Of a stretch of DNA of 64,000 nucleotides, positions 44,261 through 51,620 are shown piece by piece. The stretch lies in the NCBI RefSeq assembly GCF_001968815.1, contig NZ_MIEQ01000092.1:1-64000 (forward strand), read 5' to 3'. The notes beneath the pieces were generated by a model. The model was not told where the DNA came from, searched no databases, and was given only the letters and a program-made list of their open reading frames with translations. Numbering within the stretch: the first letter of the stretch is position 1; each line of letters starts with the position of its first letter. Position numbers and translations under genes: made by a program. This DNA comes from Motiliproteus sp. MSK22-1 (lineage in GTDB: Bacteria > Pseudomonadota > Gammaproteobacteria > Pseudomonadales > Balneatricaceae).

Positions 44261-45334
44261 ATGGCTGAAGTCGTTAACGCATTGTCGCCTCCTGAGCTTC
44301 GAGCAGAGGGCGGCTCTGGTATCTATCAGCGAATGCAAAAGAAGCGGGTAAAAATCCTACTTGCGACTTTGTTGGCGGTTGGAGCTTTCGTGTTGTTTGA
44401 TATAGCTACCGGCTCATCATGGATTGGAATTGATCAAGTTGCAGAGGCGCTTATCGAGGGGCCATCAGGTGAGAGTTTATCAACCACGATCGTTTGGCAG
44501 CTTCGGCTGCCAGTCACCCTGACTTGCCTCGTTGTTGGTGGGTCACTTGGACTGGCTGGCGGGTTAATGCAAACCTTGCTGGCAAACCCGCTTGCCAGCC
44601 CATATACGCTTGGAGTATCTGCTGCTGCGGGCTTTGGTGCCGCGTTAGCGTTGCTTTCCGGTTATTCGTTGTTTGGTTTGTCCTGGCTGGCAGTGCCATT
44701 AGCGGCGTTTGTGTCCTCCGGGCTTGCCAGTATGGCAATTTACATGATTGGTTGTACGCGGAATATGGATACCAAGGTATTGATTCTTGCGGGTATAGTC
44801 GTGCTTTTCTTCTTTCAGGCGCTGCAATCACTGGTTCAGTATCTGGCCTCACCAGAGGTATTACAGCAGATCGTATTCTGGCTATTTGGCAATCTGTTGA
44901 AGGCAAGCTGGCTCTCTTTCTTTGTGTCTGGCGTTATCTTGTTGGCTGGTCTGGTTATCACGCTTCCGAAAGTCTGGGCGCTGACGGCGTTATCGTCTGG
45001 TGAAGAAAGAGCACAGGCTCTGGGTATTAACACCCGCAGGTTGCGGCTGCAAATGTTTTTGCTGTGCTCATTGCTGACGGCGGGAGCTGTGTCTTTCGTT
45101 GGAACCATTGGCTTTATTGGTTTAGTCGCTCCCCATTTGGCAAGAATGCTGGTCGGTGAAGATCAGCGTTTTTACCTTCCGCTAGCGACCTTTATGGGGG
45201 GGCTGCTTCTGTGTGCTTCATCCCTTGTCGCTAAGTTAATTGTGCCGGGCACTATCATTCCGATAGGCATTGTTACGTCTTTGGTGGGGGTACCGTTTCT
45301 TCTCTACTTGCTGGTGGGCAAGAGGCTAAGTTAA
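44261..45334 (+). CDS. FecCD/BtuC-type ABC permease of zincophore operon
   Basis: Inner-membrane permease with about ten helices, of the type used for siderophores, heme and cobalamin. The 357-residue protein shows the family hallmarks LRLPVTLTCLVVGGSLGLAGGLMQTLLANPLASP near residue 80 and GFIGLVAPHLARMLVGEDQR near residue 285, the latter being the cytoplasmic loop that contacts the ATPase. A charged tail of about 30 residues precedes the first helix. It begins 3 bases after the binding-protein gene and its stop overlaps the ATPase start by one base. A single permease gene implies a homodimer. Confidence 0.88.
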   Translation: MAEVVNALSPPELRAEGGSGIYQRMQKKRVKILLATLLAVGAFVLFDIATGSSWIGIDQVAEALIEGPSGESLSTTIVWQLRLPVTLTCLVVGGSLGLAGGLMQTLLANPLASPYTLGVSAAAGFGAALALLSGYSLFGLSWLAVPLAAFVSSGLASMAIYMIGCTRNMDTKVLILAGIVVLFFFQALQSLVQYLASPEVLQQIVFWLFGNLLKASWLSFFVSGVILLAGLVITLPKVWALTALSSGEERAQALGINTRRLRLQMFLLCSLLTAGAVSFVGTIGFIGLVAPHLARMLVGEDQRFYLPLATFMGGLLLCASSLVAKLIVPGTIIPIGIVTSLVGVPFLLYLLVGKRLS

Positions 45335-46101
45335 TGACATCTTTATCCATAGAAAATCTTTCAGTAACCGTTGGGCGAAAACCTGTTTTGAAGAAAGTCG
45401 ACGCTACTTTTCATGGCGGTGAGTTTTCAGCAATTTTGGGTCCCAACGGTGCAGGGAAGACAACGCTGCTAAAAGCCATGATGGGGATTCTGCCGTATAA
45501 GGGAAGCGTTCTATCAAGAGGAAAAGACGGGCAGGTATTGTCGCTAAAGTCTTTCTCTTATCTTTGTCAACTTAATAAGTTTTCCAGCCAATTGACTGCA
45601 ATTGAAATGGTGTTGCTTGGGCTGGTTCATCAGCTGAGCTGGAATATCACTTCAGAGCAGGAACAGAAAGCGGAGACCGCTCTAAAGGATTTAGGTTTGA
45701 CTCACTTGGCGGCTAGGCAGTTTTCTCAACTCAGCGGTGGTCAACAACAACTGGTTTTGTTGGCGCAGGCTCTGGTTTCTGAACCAGAGGTACTTTTGTT
45801 GGATGAACCGACCAGCGCGTTGGATTTGAAGCATCAGGTTCAGGTATTGGATCTCGCCCGTAAACATACCAGGACAAATAACACGATCACCATTGCGGTA
45901 TTGCACGATCTGTCTCTTGCCGCTCGTTACTGTGAATATCTGCTTTTGTTGGATGATGGTGTAGTACAGCACAGTGGTAAGCCAGACGATGTGCTCGATT
46001 CTGAAAAACTCAGCCGGATATATCAGGTACATGTGGACGTAGGTTGCTGCAGTCATGGTCATACCCATGTGACTCCTGTCCGCCCTCTCGACACTGAGTA
46101 A
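45334..46101 (+). CDS. FecE/BtuD-type ABC ATPase of zincophore operon
   Basis: ATPase powering the importer above. The 255-residue protein has Walker A GPNGAGKTT near residue 37, Q-loop LCQLNKF, signature LSGGQQQL near residue 133, Walker B VLLLDEPTSALD and switch VLHDLSLA, all intact. The C-terminal tail is rich in His and Cys (VDVGCCSHGHTHVTP), a possible metal-binding segment unusual in this family and interesting for a metal importer. It overlaps the permease by one base and is followed after 21 bases by the biosynthetic genes. Confidence 0.9.
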   Translation: MTSLSIENLSVTVGRKPVLKKVDATFHGGEFSAILGPNGAGKTTLLKAMMGILPYKGSVLSRGKDGQVLSLKSFSYLCQLNKFSSQLTAIEMVLLGLVHQLSWNITSEQEQKAETALKDLGLTHLAARQFSQLSGGQQQLVLLAQALVSEPEVLLLDEPTSALDLKHQVQVLDLARKHTRTNNTITIAVLHDLSLAARYCEYLLLLDDGVVQHSGKPDDVLDSEKLSRIYQVHVDVGCCSHGHTHVTPVRPLDTE

Positions 46102-46122
46102 GCCATATCAGGAATTCTTACT

Positions 46123-46905
46123 ATGATAACTAGCAGGCACTATCAATTATTAGTGGCCATATCTACCTTTGAATCTCAAATTTATACCCTGACACAGTAC
46201 AGTTTTGAAAGCTGCGAGTGTTTTACGCTGTTGCAGGAAAAACTGGATGAACTCTGTGCTTGGATTTTGGAGGAAAAGCAACAGATTATCAGCGACGAAA
46301 TGAAGCTGAATCCAGAGCATGACCGGCAGCTTAAGCGCCTTCGTGAAACAGCAGTTAAAGCCTTGTGTATGTTGGAGAAGCACCAGTCTCAATGCGCCAG
46401 GGATCATCAGTTGAGTGTAAGTGAGTACTTGTGCCAGCTATCTGAAAATATCCAGATTGAACTTCGTAGTGCAGAAATTGAAAGCAGCTCGAGGGTATTG
46501 TTTATTGGTTCAGGCTCCTACCCGCTTTCTGCATTTATTATCTCCCGGCTTACTGGTGCTGTCGTGCATGGTATCGATATTGATGAGCAGGCGGTTGCCA
46601 TGGCGAATCAACTGGACTCTTCACAGATTGCAACGACTTTTGGTTGTCGCGATCTGCTCACCGAGTTTAAGGCTTTCCGGCCAACGCATGTGGTTATCGC
46701 TTCGCTGGTGGAGCACAAGTGGGAGTTGCTCAATCAGCTTAAGCCGTATCTTGACGGTTCACACCGCGTTTTAGTGCGCTTTGGAAACGGGCTGAAATCC
46801 GCTTTCAACTACCCTTTTAACCCAAATCTGATGGAAGGCTGGGACACCGAACTTATTCGTAATGATGCCGCTGTGTATGACTCTGTGTTGATGGGGAGGG
46901 TTTAG
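46123..46905 (+). CDS. cntL: CntL-like nicotianamine synthase-family aminobutyrate transferase
   Basis: Predicted first or second step of opine metallophore synthesis: transfer of an aminobutyrate group from S-adenosylmethionine to histidine (staphylopine and pseudopaline route). The 260-residue length matches bacterial CntL. The SAM-binding fold shows VLFIGSGSYPLSAFII near residue 125 (plant enzymes have a V-G-S-G-P-L-P segment), VHGIDIDEQAVAMAN near 150, VVIASLVEHK near 190 and VRFGNGLKSAFNYPF near 215. The N-terminal 110 residues are helical, as in nicotianamine synthases. One base separates it from cntM. The amino acid substrate (D- or L-His, or other) cannot be read; no histidine racemase (CntK) gene is present, which resembles the Pseudomonas arrangement. 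Confidence 0.85.
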   Translation: MITSRHYQLLVAISTFESQIYTLTQYSFESCECFTLLQEKLDELCAWILEEKQQIISDEMKLNPEHDRQLKRLRETAVKALCMLEKHQSQCARDHQLSVSEYLCQLSENIQIELRSAEIESSSRVLFIGSGSYPLSAFIISRLTGAVVHGIDIDEQAVAMANQLDSSQIATTFGCRDLLTEFKAFRPTHVVIASLVEHKWELLNQLKPYLDGSHRVLVRFGNGLKSAFNYPFNPNLMEGWDTELIRNDAAVYDSVLMGRV

Positions 46906-46906
46906 C

Positions 46907-48184
46907 GTGAGTGCTTCACTAGGCAGAGTGTTGATAGTGGGAGCTGGACCTGCTGCTTTCCAAACAGCAAGAATTATCGCGAATCAATGCGACAGCTTAG
47001 GTCTGGTAAATAGATTGTCAGAACGCTGGTTATCTATGTATCAGCTCCTGAATAAGGACGGTGTTGCGCAGGTAAATGCGGCAACACCTTCGCTGGAGCG
47101 GCTGTCGGGGAGAGTAAAGTTTGATTTCGTGTTTAAGGAACTTTCAAGCATAAGGGGACAATGGGATACGTTAATTCTGGCGACACCTTCGCATGTCTAT
47201 TGCGATGTGCTGGGATCTTTACCCAATAGACACTTTCGTTCTGTCAGGCAAGTTGTGCTTATTTCGTCGTTATTTGGTGGTCACCAATTGGTGAAGGGCT
47301 TTTTTTCTGACTTGAAATTGATGCCTGATGTGCTTGTGTTTTCTAACTACTTCGCCGCGACAAAATTCAACGCTGATAACGCGAGTGTTAGTGTTATCAC
47401 TAAAGCTGCAAAAAAACGGATATACGCCTATTCCAGCAGTTCAAAGTGCAACGCATTGCTGCTGTTTGAGCAATCGCTGGGCGAGGTGGGCATCGAAGTG
47501 GTTGCTCTGGGTAATGGGTTCAGTGTTGAGGGCAGGAACATCACCTCTTACGTCCATCCTGCTTTCTTTATTACCCCATTCTCATTGAATCATATCTTCA
47601 GTGAAACGGGTGATATCAAATATATGTATAAGTTGTTCCCGGAGGGACCGGTGACAACGGCGACTATCCATACCCTGGTGGAATTGTGGCGGGATATTTC
47701 CAAACTTACTCAGCATTTCTCCGGTACAGCGTTCAACTTGCTGCAATTTTTAAACGATGACAACTATCCTGTGCATCAACAAACCATCAGTCGAGATCAA
47801 ATCGATAGATTCATGGAGTTATCGCCGATTGAGCAAGAGTATCTGATATACGTCAGGTACAGCGCCATCTTGATTGATCCGTTCTCAACACCTGATGCAA
47901 AAGGACGCTACTTTGATTTCTCCGCAGTGCCCTATGCCAAGGGCAAGGTAACAGCGGGCAAATTGCATTTTCCCCGAGTGCCAAAAGAAGATTTGCAGAC
48001 GCTTTACTGGTTTAAGGTGCTTGCAATACATGAAGGCATTGAGTTGCCAGCCGTTAACCGTGTTTTAGAAATATTTGAAACTTGGCTGAATGAACAACGG
48101 CTTCCAAATCAACTAATTGAAGAGTTTTACGCCCAAGCGGAAAACAGCCTGAGTTGGGTTGTTAAAGGAATTCATTATGAATAG
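46907..48184 (+). CDS. cntM: CntM-like opine metallophore dehydrogenase
   Basis: Predicted NAD(P)H-dependent reductive condensation of the CntL product with a 2-oxo acid, completing a staphylopine- or pseudopaline-like metallophore. The 425-residue protein opens with the dinucleotide motif VLIVGAGPAAFQTA and continues with LILATPSHVYCDVL, ISSLFGGHQLV, SNYFAATKF near residue 150 and RNITSYVHPAFFITPFSLN near residue 205, all matching the staphylopine dehydrogenase family. It starts with GTG, with GGGAGGG 8 bases upstream. Ala151 appears to align with the position reported to favour alpha-ketoglutarate when Ala and pyruvate when Asp. The stop overlaps the exporter gene by 8 bases. Confidence 0.88.
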   Translation: MSASLGRVLIVGAGPAAFQTARIIANQCDSLGLVNRLSERWLSMYQLLNKDGVAQVNAATPSLERLSGRVKFDFVFKELSSIRGQWDTLILATPSHVYCDVLGSLPNRHFRSVRQVVLISSLFGGHQLVKGFFSDLKLMPDVLVFSNYFAATKFNADNASVSVITKAAKKRIYAYSSSSKCNALLLFEQSLGEVGIEVVALGNGFSVEGRNITSYVHPAFFITPFSLNHIFSETGDIKYMYKLFPEGPVTTATIHTLVELWRDISKLTQHFSGTAFNLLQFLNDDNYPVHQQTISRDQIDRFMELSPIEQEYLIYVRYSAILIDPFSTPDAKGRYFDFSAVPYAKGKVTAGKLHFPRVPKEDLQTLYWFKVLAIHEGIELPAVNRVLEIFETWLNEQRLPNQLIEEFYAQAENSLSWVVKGIHYE

Positions 48185-49028
48185 AGGAGTCTCATTAGCG
48201 ATATTTTCAGCGTTTGTTTTTAGTGTGATGAATGCACTTATCAAGGCTGCAAGCCTGACCATCCCAAGCTCTGAAATCGTTTTTTTCAGAAGTGCTATTG
48301 GTACCATTCTGATTCTCGGGTTGATGTGGCAGGCAAACATACGATTTTCCACAACAGGAGTGCCATTGCTGATGCTACGCGGCCTCTTTGGCGCCTTTTA
48401 TCTACTCTGCTTCGTTTATACGATCGCGCACATTCCCTTGGCGGACGCCGCGATATTGGCGTATTTGTCTCCTTTCTTCGTCATCTTGCTTTCTAGCTTG
48501 GTTTTGGGGGAGCAGCTACCGAAGAAAGCTGCATTTCTTTTACCCACTGTTTTAGTTGGTGTTGCCCTGGTCATTAATCCCTTTAACTTTAACTCCTTTA
48601 ATATTTACGCACTGGTAGGTATAGCAAGTGCCTTATTTGCGGCGGGAGCCTCTATCACCATCCGTTACTTAAGCAAGAAGCACCATACCTATGAAATTGT
48701 ATTCTACTTTCTGTTTACTGCCATGTTGGTATCGGGTTGCTTGATGAAAGATGAGTTTGTTATTCCTCAAGGTATCGCTTGGGTGTATTTGATTGCGATT
48801 GGCCTGGTGTCTCTTATTGGACAAATTTGCCTGACCAGAGCGTTCACCCATGAAAACGCCGCTGTTGTAGCAGTAACCCGCTACATTGGGTTGGTATTCA
48901 ATGTCCTTTGGGGTGTGATTTTCTGGCTAGAAATTCCGGATTGGATGACTGTGCTGGGTGGTGTAGTCATTGTCGTTGCTTGTATTACTCTTTCATTGAA
49001 GGTTCAGCCAGGTAAACCTCAAAGCTAG
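48177..49028 (+). CDS. cntI: EamA/DMT-family exporter, predicted metallophore export (CntI-like)
   Basis: Ten-helix drug/metabolite transporter of 283 residues, made of two EamA repeats (about 5-135 and 145-275); typical segments are SAFVFSVMNALIKAAS, FFRSAIGTILIL, LADAAILAYLSPFF and VAVTRYIGLVFNVLWGVIFW. In Pseudomonas aeruginosa, CntI of the same family exports pseudopaline, and here the gene overlaps cntM by 8 bases, so the same job is inferred. The ATG at 48177 (AAGGA 7 bases upstream) is used. Last gene of the operon. Members of the family also export other metabolites, so function rests on context. Confidence 0.82.
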   Translation: MNRGVSLAIFSAFVFSVMNALIKAASLTIPSSEIVFFRSAIGTILILGLMWQANIRFSTTGVPLLMLRGLFGAFYLLCFVYTIAHIPLADAAILAYLSPFFVILLSSLVLGEQLPKKAAFLLPTVLVGVALVINPFNFNSFNIYALVGIASALFAAGASITIRYLSKKHHTYEIVFYFLFTAMLVSGCLMKDEFVIPQGIAWVYLIAIGLVSLIGQICLTRAFTHENAAVVAVTRYIGLVFNVLWGVIFWLEIPDWMTVLGGVVIVVACITLSLKVQPGKPQS

Positions 49029-49241
49029 CTTAAATGGTCTTTAGGATATGTGCGGTTAAGTCCCTCGAATGAGATAATTCAGGCTAATCTAATCTCTGGT
49101 GAGATTGGATAGCTAACAGTCGTTATCCTTTGCTGGCTGAAGATCAGGCTGGCCTGCTGTTCGCTTTGCCGTCCACCTCGAAACCACGTAAATCAAATCA
49201 GATCAGCTGTTATAAGGACGTATTTACTAGCGACTTTCCTA

Positions 49242-49316
49242 ATTAATGGTGTGCACCGTTTACACCCAGATTAAAGCGGTTTAGCTCAAGCGTGTTTTCT
49301 TAGACGAAATTATTGG
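49242..49316 (+). pseudogene. Decayed fragment of the B-box/TPR gene
   Basis: This stretch aligns with 42774-42849, the 3' part of the B-box/TPR gene, at about 80 percent identity by eye over 75 bases in the same orientation. Translated, it reads INGVHRLHPD-stop-SGLAQA against INGLHRSHPGYSGLAEA in the intact gene, so it has an in-frame stop and then a one-base deletion. The best-matching core is 49242-49291. Flanking sequence does not align. Confidence 0.7.
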
Positions 49317-49351
49317 CAGGTTAACAAAGAAGAATAGTCAGGAGTTTGTTT

Positions 49352-49391
49352 TCCCCACCCTGTTAAGGTTTATGGAAGGCTGGGGATTTTT
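49352..49391. terminator. Rho-independent terminator between zincophore operon and trhO
   Basis: TCCCCA-C-CCT (49352-49361) pairs with AGG-C-TGGGGA (49377-49386), one internal mismatch, 15-base loop, followed on the plus strand by TTTTT. It ends plus-strand transcripts; the left-hand side has TTTT (AAAA on minus), so it may act both ways. Confidence 0.7.
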
Positions 49392-49410
49392 AGTGCATTA
49401 ATGACCGGCT

Positions 49411-50382
49411 TTAATTTACAGCCGGTACTTTTAATCTCTTCTTCTCCTGACTGTTTTTTAGCATGGTTCTTGCCTCTGTACCGATATGCTGATGGCCACG
49501 CTGTGCGGCCAGGTCTATTTGTTTCTGACGTTCTGAGAATCGGTGTTTCTGTGTTGCTGACTTTTTGTCATAACAGTGATGGCAGCTGACGCCCCGAACG
49601 TATTTATCGCTTTCTTTATCCTGCGCTGTGATTGGGAGACGGCAGGCGTGGCACTGATCATAGCTTCCTTTTTGCAGCTGATGGTTAACAGAAACTCTCT
49701 CATCGAACACAAAGCAGTCACCTTTCCACATGGAATCCTGTTCTGGCACTTCTTCAATGTACTTTAGAATCCCTCCCTGCAGGTGGTAGACTTCTTCGAA
49801 ACCTTGTTCTTTCAGGTAAGCTGTTGATTTTTCACAGCGGATACCACCAGTGCAAAACATTGCCACCTTTTTGTTTTTCTCTTTATCAAGATGTTTGCTG
49901 ACGTATTCAGGGAACTCTCGAAACGTATCTGTTTGAGGGTTTATCGCATTTTCAAAAGTGCCTATATTTACTTCGTAGTCATTACGAGTATCAATAACAG
50001 TGACTTCAGGGTCGCTGATTAACTGATTCCAGTCTGTCGGTTTGACATAGGTTCCAACCACTTGGTTTGGATCAATGCCTTCGACCCCCATCGTCACTAT
50101 TTCCTTTTTGAGTTTGACTTTACAGCGCTTAAAAGGAGGCCTGCTGGTATGAGATTCCTTATAACTCAGGTCACTGAGTCGGGGATCTTTTTTCAACCAG
50201 GCGATAACTGCATCCATCTCTTGGCGCGTTCCTGCGATGGTGCCGTTTATTCCTTCTTTAGCAAGTAGCAGGGTTCCTCTGATATGGTTATCTTCCATAA
50301 CAGACAGCAATGGTTTACGCAGTTCCTCGACATTATCCAAGGTTACAAATTTATACAGTGCGGTTACTACAAATTCAGACAT
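49411..50382 (-). CDS. trhO: tRNA uridine(34) hydroxylase TrhO (YceA, rhodanese domain)
   Basis: Catalyses oxygen-dependent hydroxylation of uridine 34 in tRNA, the first step to 5-carboxymethoxy- or methoxyuridine. The 323-residue protein has the N-terminal UPF0176 domain (about 1-95) with [14 protein letters not shown], a rhodanese domain (about 120-220) with VIDTRNDYE and active-site Cys in [16 protein letters not shown] near residue 178, and a C-terminal zinc-like motif CHACRLPI...CHHCYDK. Length is normal. It is a single gene, convergent with the zincophore operon. Confidence 0.93.
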   Translation of the reverse strand: MSEFVVTALYKFVTLDNVEELRKPLLSVMEDNHIRGTLLLAKEGINGTIAGTRQEMDAVIAWLKKDPRLSDLSYKESHTSRPPFKRCKVKLKKEIVTMGVEGIDPNQVVGTYVKPTDWNQLISDPEVTVIDTRNDYEVNIGTFENAINPQTDTFREFPEYVSKHLDKEKNKKVAMFCTGGIRCEKSTAYLKEQGFEEVYHLQGGILKYIEEVPEQDSMWKGDCFVFDERVSVNHQLQKGSYDQCHACRLPITAQDKESDKYVRGVSCHHCYDKKSATQKHRFSERQKQIDLAAQRGHQHIGTEARTMLKNSQEKKRLKVPAVN

Positions 50383-50524
50383 CTTTATTCCGATAAGCTA
50401 ACTAGAACGTAAATCTAGTGCGTGGATGGGTGGGGCAGTATATCAGAATCGAAAATTAATTCAGACTTACTCGAGAAGTGTATTTAACTTGTTGTTTTAT
50501 TGGATATTTTTTATATGAAAAAAG

Positions 50525-51295
50525 TTAGTTTCCATTCCGCAAACGTTGGACTTGACGCTCAATGATGGCGTCAATCTCACCAGCCATCTGGGCCTGCTTC
50601 AGATCTTGATTAAGTCGGTTAATAAACTCCTTCATTCCCATTTTTTTGGCAAACCCCAGGAAATTAGGATCTTCTACCAGAGGTGTTGGCAGGATTGCGA
50701 ATTTATCTTTATTTGCGAGCAATGCTGCGTCCTGGCTTAGCGCCTCTTCAAACCCTAATCGTCCTGTGCCGATCAAGGCGACATCAATACGATGCTGTAG
50801 CAGTTTCTTCAAACGGTTTGTGGCACCTCTATAGTCCTCCTCGTAAATAAATATATGCTTCTTTCCTCGCTCGAATTCATCACCATAGCTTGAGCCAGCA
50901 TTGCCACCCACCAACTTGCCTTTGAGGTCATCAATAGTAGAGAACGGGAATGCTTTTTCTTTTAACGTGACTAACAATATTTTGTCGACATATAGCACTG
51001 CTGAGTAATCAAAAAGCTCAAGGCGTTCTTTGTTCTTGGATAATCCCAAGACACCTCCGGTTCCATTAAGGCCGCGAGAGTAGGCGCGTTTCCATGGGGT
51101 CATTTCTATCTTCAGGCCGTACTTGTGCTTGCCATCCAAGTGCTTAAGAGTTTTCACCATCAGATTATATTTTATGGGTTTTACCGGGGGGTAAAAAATT
51201 GCTATGGAAGGTTGTGAGTCCCCCAGAGTGATAGCAGGGTTAAGCCACAGAAGTAAGATTATCAGGGAGGAAAATAACCTCTTCGTAGCTTTCAT
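50525..51295 (-). CDS. Orphan periplasmic solute-binding protein
   Basis: Periplasmic binding fold (SBP_bac_3-like) of 256 residues with a signal peptide (MKATKRLFSSLIILLLWLNPAITLG). Segments supporting the fold are MTPWKRAYSRGL, FPFSTIDDLKGKLVGGNAGSSYG and the closing NQDLKQAQMAGEIDAIIERQ. The W-K-R-A segment is common in orphan binding proteins of this type in marine gammaproteobacteria. No transporter genes adjoin it. The family includes proteins that feed signals to membrane sensors as well as transport receptors. Confidence 0.65.
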   Translation of the reverse strand: MKATKRLFSSLIILLLWLNPAITLGDSQPSIAIFYPPVKPIKYNLMVKTLKHLDGKHKYGLKIEMTPWKRAYSRGLNGTGGVLGLSKNKERLELFDYSAVLYVDKILLVTLKEKAFPFSTIDDLKGKLVGGNAGSSYGDEFERGKKHIFIYEEDYRGATNRLKKLLQHRIDVALIGTGRLGFEEALSQDAALLANKDKFAILPTPLVEDPNFLGFAKKMGMKEFINRLNQDLKQAQMAGEIDAIIERQVQRLRNGN

Positions 51296-51620
51296 CTTCT
51301 AACCTTGGGTCTTGCATTTCAGGGCTGCTTTTAAGATAGTGCCGCGCAGTCCTTTGACACCATAGAGAGAGCAGGGCTTATATTTGATGCCGGTTTGAGC
51401 GTCCTGGGTTGTGGCGGGTTCCTTAAAACAAGTATAGAAGAAGTGCGTCATAAAAAGGAATAGAGAACGATACCAGCAAGCAACAAGTAAGTCTTCTGTG
51501 TCTCCGGCTGTTGTCCATCTGGCAGCCACAGTATTCGCAGAGAGCAAATAGCAGCAATGCAAGAATAAAGGAGGGTGGACACTGTCCTGGCCCCTCCAGG
51601 ATGTGGTTACTGCCTAAATA
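51296..51620. other. Intergenic region; no convincing gene
   Basis: A 325-base gap between two minus-strand genes. TCCTGG (51585-51590) and CCAGGA (51596-51601) form a small hairpin 20 bases after the stop of the SAHH-like gene and may help end its transcript. An 87-codon minus-strand frame at 51299-51562 is Cys-rich and featureless and is not believed. Confidence 0.4.

Larger units (their letters stand above)
49029..49410. other. Region downstream of zincophore operon
   Basis: A 382-base gap before the convergent trhO gene. It contains the gene remnant at 49242-49316 and the terminator at 49352-49391. A further imperfect hairpin built on AATCTC/GAGATT lies near 49090-49120. No intact gene is seen. 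Confidence 0.5.

Noticed and set aside
43148-45334. ZnuABC-type zinc importer
   Set aside because: The receptor has no His-rich loop and the permease carries FecCD-type motifs, so a chelate importer fits better than a free-zinc ZnuABC.
49322-49345. Similarity of AACAAAGAAGA to the leader of the B-box gene near 41555, as a second duplicated segment
   Set aside because: Too short and A-rich to separate from chance, and on the wrong side of the gene relative to the remnant.
51299-51562. 87-codon minus-strand frame just upstream of the binding-protein gene
   Set aside because: Although its stop lies 3 bases before the next start, the product is Cys-rich with no hydrophobic or domain pattern and there is no convincing ribosome site.
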